NCBI GenBank assembly: GCA_013420905.1
Contig: JAAXNY010000009.1
Span: 3,224,001 to 3,288,000 of the forward strand
DNA: 64,000 nt
From: Collybia mongolica
Taxonomy: Eukaryota > Basidiomycota > Agaricomycetes > Agaricales > Clitocybaceae
Direction of reading: 5' to 3'
This document shows positions 34,009-45,274 of this stretch, one piece after another. How positions within the stretch are numbered: the stretch's first letter is position 1; the number at the start of each line of letters is the position of its first letter. A model generated the notes under the pieces. That model did not search any database, was not told the origin of the DNA, and saw only the letters and a program-made list of their open reading frames with translations. The position numbers were made by a program, and so were the translations under genes.

Positions 34009-35182
34009 ATGTCAGGAGCACGAGGTTGTTTCAACTGTGGAGGCTGTGCGTGGTGTCTCATTTTATTTCCCTTTTCTCCTTCGCCAGGCCAGTACTTGTT
34101 TGCGTAGGGATGATGGTTTCTAGCCATTTTTTCTGCAAAAACTAGCTACTCGATCCTTATTCCTTCTGTGTGCGTGGTGCGGTGCTGACGGGGCCGCTTG
34201 CTTTCCCCATACATTTGCTTTTTTATATCCAAAATGTCAATATACTCGTTCAAATCCCTCGTATCTCCCCCTCACCCCACATAACCACAACATCGTACGC
34301 CTAAAATGTCACCTGCAACATAACATCAACCAGTCGGCCACCAAGCCGCCAACTGCCCCAAGGCGGGAACACCTACATGGTAAACATTCGTTTTGCCGTT
34401 TTCTGGCGGGTTGAAGACGGGGGTACTGACCTATGGCTTGGTTGCACAGCTATAACTGTTGGTTATTTTCACCTTCATTAGTTCCATTGACCACTGATTT
34501 TGTTCTCAGGTGGAGCTGAAGGACACGTCTCGAGGGACTGCTCTATGGAGGCAAAAGCAAAGTCCTGCTACAAGTGCGGACTTGAAGGCCATATCGTGAG
34601 CAGGAATCTGCTGAGTCGCCTTGTATAACTCTCTGATCCTCCTGTAGTCGCGCGATTGCCCAGATGGTGCAGCGGCCGGAGGCGGAGGTGGAGGAGGATC
34701 CGAGTGCTACAGGTGTGGCAAAGTAGGGCACATTGCCCGCGCCTGCCCCGAAACTGGTGGTTCCGGCGGAGGAGGTAACTACGGGAGCTTTGGTGGAGGT
34801 GGAGGTGGCGGAGGCCAGAGGACTTGGTATGCTAATATCGTTTTTCTCTGACTTGAATTCTCATGGATTCCTTGTGCCCAGCTATACTTGCGGAGGTGTC
34901 GGACACTTGTCCCGCGACTGTGTCCAAGGGTCGAAATGCTACAACTGCTCTGGCGTCGTGAGTCTTTGATCACACCTTTTTCTTGGCTGTGGACCTCATT
35001 TATCACCTCTCAGGGCCATATCAGCAGGGACTGCCCCCAGCCTCAAAAGCGTGCTTGTTACACTTGTGGATCTGAAGGGTGAGTTGCCCGTGAATGGCGG
35101 CTGGACCTTCACAACTCACGATGATTATAGTCATATCTCCCGCGATTGCCCAGGCGTTGATGCCGCCGACACCGCTGCTTGA
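34009..35182 (+). CDS. seven-knuckle CCHC zinc-finger nucleic-acid-binding protein (Gis2/CNBP type)
   Basis: Eight exons: 34009..34045, 34334..34379, 34450..34457, 34510..34595, 34648..34826, 34882..34957, 35014..35078 and 35131..35182, for 182 residues. The third exon is only 8 nt (CTATAACT), which restores the knuckle [14 protein letters not shown]. Seven CX2CX4HX4C knuckles are present, beginning CFNCGG, CYNCGA, CYKCGL, CYRCGK, CYTCGG, CYNCSG and CYTCGS. A Gly-rich linker separates knuckles four and five, where CNBP has its RGG stretch. By homology it binds single-stranded nucleic acid and takes part in translation or stress-granule control. Start chosen at the first ATG before the first knuckle. 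Some protein-family annotations would call it Byr3. Confidence 0.93.
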
Positions 35183-35546
35183 TTTCTTCGATGTACTGTA
35201 TTCCTCAGCGAGCTATCTATCTACTCAAAGAATCTCACCTATAGCGTCTTCCATCTACCTATTCAAAGCCGTCCGTAGTGTTGTAATGAGAAGAGCGTAG
35301 TGTACTGAATGAAAGCTATGTATAAGTCCGACCTAGAGACGTCGAGACCGACCGAGGCAACATCTGGCGTAACTGATTTCTACCTCCGGTTCCTATCATA
35401 ATTAGCGTGGGGTGATAGGCCTGTGGCGAAACCCGGGTCGTTCCGAGAGCCGAGCGAGTTGTTTGCGCCAGATTTTTCTTTTTCCGCCGCAATCCCTCAC
35501 CCAAAAAGCGCAATTTCTTGACCTTCATCCTCCTCTCTTTTTCGCG
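35183..35546. other. intergenic / COX5 promoter
   Basis: No gene. Contains the 3' end of the CCHC transcript and the CT-rich leader of COX5. Confidence 0.5.
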
Positions 35547-36260
35547 ATGCAAGCTGCCCTCCGCCTGGCGCGCCATAGAGCGCAACCTCTTCGCCGCTGC
35601 CTCGCGACCACTGCTAACCCTGCTCACGTTGTGGGCTCGACAGCCAGCTCATCGGCCGCTAAGGCCACCATAATTCCTCTGTCCAATGTCGAGGCCCAGT
35701 GGGCAAAACTGACGAGCGAGGAGAAGCTCACCGTCCACGAGCAACTCGAGGAGCTCCAGAAGAGGGACTGGAAGGAGCTCTCCATTGATGAGAAAAAAGC
35801 TGGTGCGTACAGTTTCGTTCAAGGGTTGCGTTTCGCCGGGTGCTTATGGCATTGAACGTCTGCAGCTTACTATGTGGCATTCGGACCTCATGGACCTCGG
35901 GCTCCTACAAGTCAACCTGGAGATAACCTGAAGATTTTCCTTGGGACGTTGGCCCTGACTGGTATTGGCCTTGGTGTGTTCCTCGGCATCCGTTCCATTG
36001 GTAGGCAGAACATTGCTGGTGTGTCACCATGTTCTCACCAGCCCCCATCCTGTAGCACCCCCCAAACCCAAAACACTCACGAGAGAATGGGAGGAGGCGA
36101 GCAATGCCCGTGCGTTGGAACAGAAGATGAACCCCCTCAGCGGTGCGTAGCCACTCTTTTTTCTACCCCGTCTCGGAAGGAGGGCTGACCTAATGACACG
36201 CGTTATCTAGGTATTTCGTCGGAACACTACAAGGGCAAGGGCTTCGTCCAAAGCAAGTAG
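35547..36260 (+). CDS. COX5: cytochrome c oxidase subunit Cox5 (COX IV family)
   Basis: Four exons, 35547..35802, 35866..36000, 36056..36142 and 36211..36260, give 175 residues. The N-terminus is an Arg/Ala-rich mitochondrial targeting peptide (MQAALRLARHRAQPLRRCLA). The mature part shows the family signatures WAKLTSEEKLTVHEQLEELQ, KAAYYVAFGPHGPR, a single membrane helix (IFLGTLALTGIGLGVFLG) and a C-terminal segment TLTREWEEASNARALEQKMN. The product is a nuclear-encoded structural subunit of complex IV in the mitochondrial inner membrane. Length and motifs match fungal Cox5. The intron phases are all consistent. Confidence 0.95.
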
Positions 36261-37508
36261 AGCATGGAGTTGCATTTCACAACAAAACTGCTACGTATTC
36301 CCACCTACTTACCGTAGAACGGACATTGTTTCCACATTCAATTGGCATGTCCCTACAAAGACAAATGAATAATCGACCTAGGAAACTCCTATTTATCATA
36401 CAGCGCAACCTCTACTCGCTCTTGAAACTTCAAGCCTTGAACTATGTCTGTCTTTTTATTTCCAGCATGAGGCCTTCTTGGTCTATGAGTGCTGAATGTT
36501 GAATGGTTGGGTGTCGTGTTCATCCTGTTGGACATTGCCGTCCCGATGGGACCCGCCTAATGCCAAGCCCTTGTGTGATTTCGCTAATCTTGGCCGGGAA
36601 ACGACAGGTTTCCATGCTCCATTTCTTTCCACGAGCCCAGTTCATTTCTACGTTGGCCTACGCCTCCATTCCGTATCCTCCAATATATCATCGGTGACCT
36701 GTTGTGCTTACGCCCGTTCTAGACCTCGACATCTCCAATTGGCATTCCCACGTGCCCTTATTGCCCGCAAATCTTCCACCGTTCGGCGACTATCGCCAGC
36801 TCTGTACCAGACCGATCCGTCAGGCTGAACAGTTATGCAATCATAGCAGGGCCTTTGACCACACGAACTTCCCCTCCATCGTTCGTGAGGAGTGCTCAAA
36901 CAGAGCTATTGTCACTCGTACGCATGTCCATCTACCAAAAATAGTTCGTAGTGTGTTTATCAGATGGTCCAGGCCTTTCTCGTAAGCCCCGATGATAGGA
37001 ATCCGTTGTTGCTTATCCCTAAACATCCAGTCTTGTCCTAGAACGATGGAAGGTTGTATCGCCTGCTGTAGACCTCGGCAAGTTAGCACTGTCCCGTGAA
37101 AACCGCAATGCATGACATTGACACACCGGCCCGTTAAATGCATCAATGTACATGCATTTTAAGTTCATGTTGAATATGGAATTTAGTAGGTATTCCTAAC
37201 TGGTAATGTGTTACCAATTCCGCCAAGTGGCTTTAATCGTGTTTCCACTCACTCTTTCCTCAGTTCAGTATTTCGCTGTGCTCACAATATCACATTCTGA
37301 GGAACATTTCCCTGGGATGAACGCGAACCGTTGGTATAAATTTGTCACGTGCGCGCTGTCAACATTCTGTTCCTTCTCCAACTTCATCACGCAGCCCGCC
37401 CTAATATCCATCCAAAGTCTTCCGAAGAACATATACGAGCCCTAATCTGAACCATTGACTAGTGCGACAACGCGAAAGCCGAGATACGTATGTTCAGAAC
37501 GCAGGTCA
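36261..37508. other. intergenic, no supported gene
   Basis: Open frames of 60-110 codons on both strands overlap without recognisable motifs. This is the border between the housekeeping block and the next repeat-rich region. Confidence 0.45.
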
Positions 37509-38978
37509 TTATAATATAGAAATGCTGATCGTATAGTCTGCGACGTCACTGTATGTCAGCGGCCTGATCGTTGCGGTCACCTCCATCTCCCCTCCTCGAT
37601 CAAAAACCCGACAAACAGACTCATCTGAGACATCCGGCCCCACTCTAGCATCTCCGAGATTATATTTCCACCGGTCCAACATGAACTGAATGTTGTCCCA
37701 GTGTTCATAATATCGCTTCCTCGAAGACTTTACAAACAACATAAAGTCTTCGTGCCCGTCTGAGCCACCTCTTTCAAATGTCAATGTCTCCGAGCCCTCA
37801 CGTCCTTCATCCATATATAAGATGAAGATGTCGAGATGCTGAACCCAAGTTGTCGTGGGAGGATGCTGTTGGTACCCGCTCGGGCAGACTGAACCCATGT
37901 TATGAACCCATGTTTGGGAGTTGTAGGGACAATCAAGACTGTCACCTTCCAATTAGGTCGCTTTGGATGACTTCCTGATTTTGACATCGGCATAGAATTT
38001 GCGGTCCCACGTTGAGCCAGTGATCATTGAAGAAACAGCAACTGACCACCCATCCTCGAGATCGGCGCGAATCTCAGCCCGAAATTGCCGTTGTTCTATC
38101 AAACTGGTCCTATCGTCAGAGCGACAAGTGTTCAATTCCCTCCATCCGTCCTCGTCCCCGGGATCGTTGTTTGTCAAAAGATCACACTATATATTACTCC
38201 TTGTTGCTGGATATCAACTATGACTGCAAATTTTTCGTGGCTGTGAGATTCTTCAAATACCAACGCTCCTGGGTACCGAATAAAGCTGTTGTAACCACAC
38301 ACCTACCCGCTGTCATCCTTGCCCCTATTACAGCTGAAGGGCTCTACGAGGCTTCCCATACTCGCTCGGTACTTCAACTCTCAATAGGATGCCCTCGCTT
38401 GGCGAATAACGACTATTTGAGGAGGAATCGTCCGCAGGGTAATCATCTGCGATATACAGCGAGGATCTTTTGGTGGGGGCTTTTTACCCCCACAGGCTTT
38501 TTCTCCACCCCAAGGACCGAGGGTCTGACTTCGACCGGATGTACCCACTCGAATAGAACGAATGAGACCCCTTGAGTGTGATCACAAGAGGCTCAGGCGT
38601 TCCAGACATACGGCAATTAAGGAAGGCTAAGGTTTCGTGCTTTCCATTTTCTAAGATGGGCAGTTCAATGTAGAGTCCCTGGGGTACTCGAAGGGAGTGT
38701 TTTATGCACATTGGTGTTGTGGATGTTCGGTTGGTCGCCGCGTGGGGACGGACTGAGAACCCTTCGACCTTTTTCCGAGCAACGGAATTCCCTGGGAGAT
38801 CGTGCCAGTATACCTCGGGGGCCAAAGTATGGTGCCGACCCTGTCGCGCTTTGGTTATCATTGTTGTAGAAGATAGTGACAAATACTGTAACAATTGGTA
38901 AGCAGTAGTAGCAAAAGCCATTGGGCTTAGGGTATAGGGTATGTATGAAATATCTTGGAAGTCTGGCCTTATTGCCAT
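37509..38978 (-). pseudogene. relic of a HET-type protein C-terminus
   Basis: The frame at 38484..38978 contains GLYIELPILENG, AFLNCRM and PLVITLK after a Thr-rich FSVRPHAATNRTS stretch. This resembles the beta-rich region that follows the HET domain in many fungal incompatibility-type proteins. Two further blocks on the same strand, 37953..38177 (FRAEIRADLEDGWSVAV) and 37509..37952 (ending YSDVADYTISISIL), look like the rest of that region. They are separated by stops and frame changes between 38180 and 38480. No HET domain proper was found; it would lie to the right, where the CACTA element begins 145 bases away. The family call is by pattern recognition only. Confidence 0.4.
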
Positions 38979-39399
38979 CAGTGGATGGGTGCCTGAAAGG
39001 AGGAGTACTCTTGTTCTTGGTTGCTCTCTATCAGGGCTTATTGGGATGTGATGATAGGAAGCAAGAGGACTTTATAACAGTGATGGTAAGAGGTTGAGAG
39101 CAATTGTCTCATATGCACCAATCACTGTGAAACTGAGAATAGATGAAATTCAACCCTGTGTTTCATCCTCTTAAATAAGAGAAATAATACATTAAAAATA
39201 TGAAATTCATTCAATTAACAATCCTAAAATGTAATGAATTTCATCTCAAAGATGTTTGAAAACACACCCCCTGTAGGGGGAAAAATGGAGGGAAAACCCC
39301 CCTTTAAGGTATAATTTGATGGATGAATTTCATGCAAAATTTGTCCGTATTCATACCCCTCATAATTCACCCTCATGGGATGAATTTCTTACTATCAAG

Positions 39400-39580
39400 G
39401 GTGCTATACTAACCTTTCAAAAAGGATGAATTTCATACTAATAAGGGGTGAGAATAACACCCTTGCAAGTCTTACATGGGGGATGAATTTCATACTATTA
39501 AGGGCAGAAATAACACCCTTGCGAGTCTTACATGAGGGATGAATTTCATACTATTAAGGGCAAAAATACTGGCATTTTAT
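39400..39580 (+). repeat. short tandem repeats in the CACTA 5' subterminal region
   Basis: About three imperfect 60-base units, each with GGATGAATTTCATACTA and AATAACACCCTTGC, followed by a partial unit. Related single motifs recur across both ends of the element. Confidence 0.75.
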
Positions 39581-39791
39581 GAGAGATGAAAATCATATGT
39601 TCGAATTCATCCCATTTTCCTCACTTAAATTCATCCTCTTTTTCATCATTTTACTGGATTGTTTTCGGATGAAAGTAGTACTAACTTTTCATCCATTGAA
39701 AGGTTGAAATGCACTCATTTTTATTTGGATATTTCATCCTCTTATAGATGTTTAAATTTGTGTGATTCAACATTTAACAATATTCTAATGA

Positions 39792-40709
39792 TTAGTAGGC
39801 TTCTGATTCATTCCCTTCCTCATCCTCCTGGTCCTCACCCTCCTGGTCCTCACCCTTCTGGTCCCCATCCTCTTCCCCCTCATCACTACTATCTACTTCA
39901 TCCTCATCATGCTCATTTAAGTCAATGTCGACATCCATTTCCTCCTCATCATCAGCATTACTGCCCCCTACTGTATTTCCAGTCTCATTTGTATACCCAC
40001 ATTTACGAGCATAGGCGCATTTGTTCTTCAAATGTGACTTGATAAATTCTTGAGTGGCCCAGCCATTATGGAATTTTTTGAGGTATGTATGCCAACTTTC
40101 GGCCTGAAATAAATTATTTAAATGAGTAACAAAGCAGCAAAGAAAAGACTTACCATGCGGATGATTTGACTAATGACTACTGTAGGTTGCCTGTGCCAAA
40201 CAACCGAGTAGTTAAGGCCTGCGTTACCAACTAAACTACGAATGCAGCACTATTACTTGTAAAAAAAAAGATTGGAGCAAAGGGTTTTAAGAAGTAAAAC
40301 TTACACGAATGGCCTTGTATAAATCGGAATCATCTTGGAGTTGCATTTCAGCCTGGAGATTGAATCCGTTCCCTGTGACGCCGCGCGGTGGGCGTGGTAT
40401 GACATTCTTCTGCTGTTCTTTAGCATGGGCAGCTTTGCGAAGAGCTACGAGTTCAACTAGTCACATTAGTATGGTATAGGAAGTATGCAAAAAAAAAAAA
40501 GTAATACCTTTCATTTTCTTCATTTTTGCTTCCATTGCCATTGCCTCTGATGTATTTATCCGTGTACCTGGTGAAACAAAATGTAATAATAGGTAACATG
40601 TTTCCATTTGAAAATCACAGTATCCACCTTTAACTCTCTGGGATGAGCCCGAAGACAATGCCACCTTGCAAGATTGCTTTGCTTTTTGAAATGCGGTAGA
40701 CTTAGCCAT
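39792..40709 (-). CDS. CACTA accessory protein with acidic C-terminus
   Basis: Spliced gene starting at ATG 40709 (MAKSTAFQKAKQSCKVALS). Later exons encode VELVALRKAAHAKEQQKN, then IPRPPRGVTGNGFNLQAEMQ and DDSDLYKAIR, LVGNAGLNYSVVWHRQPTVV, and the final exon AESWHTYLKKFHNGWATQEF ending in a long Asp/Glu-rich tail that stops at 39792. One internal join (around 40240-40310) is not phase-certain. Relic exons of the same gene occur in the truncated ends at 15060..15260 and 17650..17790, so it is a standard component of this transposon family rather than captured cargo. The KAIR...GNAGL...WATQEFIK pattern is shared by many Agaricomycete proteins of unknown function. Role in transposition is inferred from position. 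Confidence 0.6.
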
Positions 40710-41001
40710 AGTTTTAAGGAAAAGGGTGCGTTGGAGAAAGAGCTGGTGGCAAAGGTGAAGAAAGACGAGACCGAGCGAATGAGGAGATGCTGGGAGACAC
40801 AGAGAAAGAGGGTTCTTTTAAATTTGAGGTGGAGCAGGTTCCGTCCCCAAGGACAACAGAACCGAGCTCAAATTAATTTGCACAGGGGATGAAAAAGAAA
40901 AAAAATGGGTTCCGGGCTTTGGGGTGGGCAAAGGGATTTCTATAATCTGACTAGCTTTGGATTCCGGATCTATAACTGTACTCGGGTAGAACTGTTGGGG
41001 T

Positions 41002-41660
41002 TTGGGGCATGAGCACAAAATAAAACATATAAAGGACCTTGGAACTCAAAAAAATAATCACAACGTAATGGCCACTGGCCTCACACCCAACCCTCCAGAC
41101 ACTTCCCCTACCCACTGTGTGCTGCAGAATGATGATGTTTCCGGTCACGTTGTGGAAAGCACAACGGAATCCAAGACTGAATCAGACTGTGGACCATTTG
41201 ATCGTGCTTTCTTTGGTCCTTGCTCACCGGAGAATCAACTTGGTCTATTGGAAAATAGAAACTGGTTTACGGAGCTTTGCAAGTCCGAATCTTCAAGCCA
41301 TGGATCCAGTGTACCCAAGGATAACAGTAAGCAATAATCTAACTCCACGTGATGCTGAAGGAAAAACTCTTACCTAGGTGATATTGAGACAGAGGCAGAC
41401 ATAGTCCCTGAAGAGTGTAAGGTGAATATCAGCACTATCAACCCATTGGAGGGGAAGGTATGTGAATCGACTCACATAACCAGTTTCCGACAGTATCTTA
41501 TTAATTGACAACAAAGTTTATTATTCAGATCTGTGTCGAAGGTGGCAACTTAATCAATCCGGTATTCAATTTTAACTTCCAGGAACAAGTAAAGAGCAAA
41601 AAACGGAGACGTAAATCGAGTAGAAGGGACGATGAGCAGGGAAAACGGCAAAAATTATGA
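41002..41660 (+). CDS. small CACTA-encoded protein with basic C-terminus
   Basis: Three exons, 41002..41326, 41378..41457 and 41529..41660, all in phase, give 178 residues; an in-frame ATG at 41068 is an equally good start (MATGLTPNPPDTSP). The body is Ser/Glu-rich. The C-terminus KSKKRRRKSSRRDDEQGKRQ is a strong nuclear-localisation-like signal. No domain recognised. Located between the accessory gene and the Spt5-like gene, transcribed toward the latter. Conserved splice phases suggest a real protein. Function is unknown; it could be a nuclear DNA-binding cofactor by analogy with plant TnpA-like proteins, but that is speculation. Confidence 0.55.
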
Positions 41661-41728
41661 TGTGTATATACATGTGACGCAGTAGAGTCCCAAAAGGTAT
41701 ATGCAAAATTGAAAGTAATGCCTGTTAA

Positions 41729-44122
41729 TTATTTTGCGCGAGTTTTACAAGCATCCTTTCGAAGAGCAGTCATTGTTCCCTCATTTTGTGCCTTTTCTTC
41801 TTTGGTTTCATGGCCAATGCAGAGTACATCAGGGCTTAGTTCCAAATGATCCCCCGAAAGTGTTTCGTGGCCTCCCTCAGTCTGGTTGATGACGGCCAAT
41901 ATCATAATTGGCTGGCCATTCTCGTAACGATGGTGAATTCGGCGGACATATTGGCCCAGGTGGTCACCTTCAACTACGACCAACAATCCGTTATCACGTG
42001 TAGGATTGGGACGTTTTGGTGTGAGGTCTCCTGGAGGCAAGGATCCTGATGTCTTGTAGTGGTTGAACCAGACTGATAATGCTCCCTCTATCCGCACTAC
42101 GGAGACCACCATTTCTTTACCTTGATATTGCCCACCTGTAACCAACACCTTTAATTTAATATCAATAAGCTGTGGATCTAATAATGGGTGAGCAGGTCCC
42201 TGCTGTTGTGATATAGTTGGTGGAGGGGAGGCTTGAGAGGAGGATCCTACATCAGGCGTTCGAGATGAGGGGTTCCAGGCCGGCGTCAAGTGGTGAAAGT
42301 TAGGCATGGGCGTGCTACCCCCCACTGCTGCAGTAGTGGCAGGTTCCTGGGGAGGGGGGAATTTGGCAACATGGCCTGGGAGGGGGACAAATAATTTGTT
42401 CTTGGGTGGGGCGAATTCGTTTAATCTGAGGCGAGACCTTGGGGGAGAAATTAGCTCATAATGGATATGAAGAAGAATATAATATTTACAAAGATTCTAC
42501 AACATCATCGTAGTCCAGAACTTTGCCACTGAATGGATGTGCAGGATTCAAGTGAATAAATTGAACAGTTACTCGGAGTCCACTGAGTGTAGTTTTCGAG
42601 AGTTGAACATCTTTGATTACTGCACGAGAACCCTTCATTGCATGTCCTGTTTTGACGACCAAAACCTCAAGCCCTATCCAGGGAACTTCCTCACGTCTAA
42701 TTGGGACAGTTGGTACGTTACTCAATGTTGGTGGTTGACTGTGGAGTATTATTGGAGGGTCAACTACTTTCACCCAGTTCCTATGGACTTCGAGTGGCTG
42801 TTTAAAAGTAAATTACAACGTGACTGGCATAATATCTTAAGTTTTTACCTTGAGGGAGTTTGGACTGATGTAACTCTGCGGTCCTTGTGTTTCAAGACAT
42901 TTGACAATGTAGACATATTCCTCCATCACCTCAACTACCCATCCCTTTTCCCCTTGGAGAGCCCCACTGATTACTTCTGCGAAATGGCCATGAGCGATGT
43001 ACTTCCACATATTGGACCACAGGACCATGTGTAAACCCTCCCCCATTTCTAGTTCCACCTCTGCTGAATCAATACCGACGGACTGGATGATACCCCTCTT
43101 AGAGGATTCCTTTATGACCACCTGTTTGCCTTCAAAAAATTGCCATTCTGAAGGGCATGGGAATCGCGCACTTTTGATTTCAGGGTGAGGACATCATAGA
43201 AACAAGTCCATCATCTTGCTTTGTAAGGAAACGGGGACACACGATACCGAACCAAAGCCATAAGTTCTGCGTTCAAGGAAAAATTCAAATTTGCGACCGA
43301 AAGCAGCAAAATGGCCCATAGTTTTGCTGTCGACGATAGTGACTCTGGGGTGAGTTTTGATGATTTGGTCCCGTTTTTCATCGTCAAACAAACCCGGCTC
43401 AGAGCGGAGGGTACCTCGTTTCCTTTTCTTGGAGGAATCTCTGTCTTGAAGGGGAGGGAGGCGAGGTAACAGCAGGACTTCCAGTTTTCCCCAATTCTCT
43501 ACTGAGGAAACATATCCTACATCCCCTTTGTAGAGCCCCCTACAAATTGTGACCCAACCTCCAGCAGAAGGGGTCTCTTCAGAATGCCTTAAATTCAACA
43601 GAGACACCCATTCCCCCAGCTTCACCCCCATAATACCATCCCGAGGGCGAAAAATTGAGGGTGATGATTTTAGAAGGGCTAAAAGGTTGGCATTCATTGT
43701 GCCCTCGATGTAGAACCAGCCATGTATGGAATCTCGACAAAATGCTGATCTGAGCCGATGTCGAGAGTCTGTATTATTGAGGAGAAAGGAAACGGCGTCT
43801 CTTTCCCTCCCCTCCTAGAATACATTGCGTCAAGTCTCAGTCATAGTATCAGTAAGATGCAGGTACTGATGCTCACCACACAACGGACTCTCATTAATGG
43901 GCTGTCTTCGCCTGTTGGAAGTCGTTCCACATCCAGACCAGGGTGTCTTGAAAGGCCTTCATTGACTGGGGGTTGTTCCTCGTCCGGATCGCGGGGTTTT
44001 GGCGTGCCTTCATCAGAAAAGTATCCATTTGCAAGGCGATAATAATAGTCATCTTCATTGTTCCCCTCCATATCGCTGTCCCCGTCCGACTCCTCCTCAC
44101 GACTTGCCCGTGATCGTCTCAT
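41729..44122 (-). CDS. Spt5-like protein with NGN and KOW domains, inside the CACTA element
   Basis: Five exons in phase: 43877..44122, 43253..43814, 42849..43147, 42490..42797 and 41729..42437, for 707 residues. The N-terminus is acidic (SDGDSDMEGNNEDDYYY). An NGN-like segment follows (SAFCRDSIHGWFYIEGTMNA). Several KOW-like modules are visible: GGWVTICRGLYKGDVGYVSS, HGHFAEVISGALQGEKGWVV, VLVVKTGHAMKGSRAVIKDV and the last one near KVLVTGGQYQGKEMVVSVV. A Pro-rich linker precedes the final KOW. Spt5 is normally a Pol II/Pol I elongation factor, but this protein lacks an obvious Spt4-binding consensus I can verify and is shorter than canonical Spt5 (usually over 1000 residues). KOW proteins of this kind are expanded in Agaricomycetes. 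Being enclosed by CACTA termini and lacking any stop, it appears to be maintained or recently captured cargo. Confidence 0.8.
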
Positions 44123-44593
44123 TATCCCATGAATAAATATATCAAATTCGTCATCGTTGTTGAGAGGGCTGTTGGCGGAAGTTGACGGTCTTGGTGCACT
44201 GCCTGACTGCCCGTTGTCCTTGTTGACCTCATCGTCAATGAAGTCATCTGTAAAACGGGTTGGTATTAACGTGCTTTGAATCTGAATGGGTAGATTGGCA
44301 TACCGAGTCCCGGCTCCTCTCCAAAGAGATTGTCCTCCCCCTCGTTGTCCACCTGTGCTTCGAGGTCAATGAAGCGGTGTACCATGTTGCGGACATCATC
44401 AGGCATGGTCTTGTTCTGCATACCGGTGATGTCCTTAGGTTTCCTGTAGGATCATTATTAGCTTTTATTAATGTTCTTAACGAAGTCTTATAGTTTTGTA
44501 TTGGAATTCAATTAACTACTACAAATTCTACTATACTAATCATAATCTATCAAGAAAAAGTACTTACAACGAGGGGGAGGGGGCCAACGGGCA

Positions 44594-44885
44594 ATGGTTG
44601 TGGTACGAGAGCAAGAGGGAAAGCGTGTGAAAGCGGGCTGCCAACACATGATACAGCTCGGAATGTTCAGCCGTCGGGCATCTCGGTCAATAAGGCCATG
44701 TGATCAAATTGGGCATCTTGGTCATATCACTCTTATACAATGTGACTCGGATTTCTCAGGTAACGATTTAGCCATAAAGGCCCGATGCCCAAGATGCCTG
44801 ACGGCTGAACATTCCGAGCCATATCATGTGCTGGCAGCCTGCTTTCGCACGCTTTCCCCTTTGCTCCCGTACCACAACCATCGCC
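44594..44885. repeat. short palindrome flanking the Tnp2 promoter
   Basis: About 110 bases at 44594..44705 (ACGAGAGCAAGAGGGAAAGC ... CGTCGGGCATCTCGGTC) recur in inverse complement at about 44775..44885. The same block appears at 16805..16925 and 18260..18370. Next to it, 44895..44950 holds two and a half copies of a CCAGCCTCCTGGCCCCTTCC unit. Confidence 0.75.
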
Positions 44886-45274
44886 CGCCGCAACTTCTGC
44901 CCAGCCTCCTGGCCCCTTCCCCAGCCTCCTGGCCCCTTCCCCAGCCTCCCTCCTCAGTATTTCGGTAAGTAAAAGACATTTTTTAGTATATAGTATATAG
45001 TAGTTCTATACAAATGTAGTCAGTATGTTATAAGTACTCAATATTGAATACAATATAAGATTTTGCAACCTGAGCTAAAAATAAAGAAGCTAATGATCCA
45101 TTGTAAATAGGTGAACTAGGACTGTTGCCGCAGGCACAACGTGCGCAACGCCCCACGTTTCATAAGACTGAGGAGGTCATTGCGGCTTTGTAGGGGCCTC
45201 GAGACCTGGTGCGTACACATTTGCCTCGTTTACATACCAACTTATATATTTTACTCTCCAGGTGAACGCGCATT

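Noticed and set aside
38027..38575. 182-codon plus-strand frame opposite the HET-type relic
   Set aside because: No motif; the minus strand gives a more coherent protein pattern.
39400..39600. Spaced repeats resembling a CRISPR array
   Set aside because: Eukaryotic transposon subterminal repeats with degenerate units and no unique spacers of constant length.
44594..44968. 124-codon plus-strand frame upstream of Tnp2
   Set aside because: Lies across the palindrome and the short tandem repeat; not protein-like.
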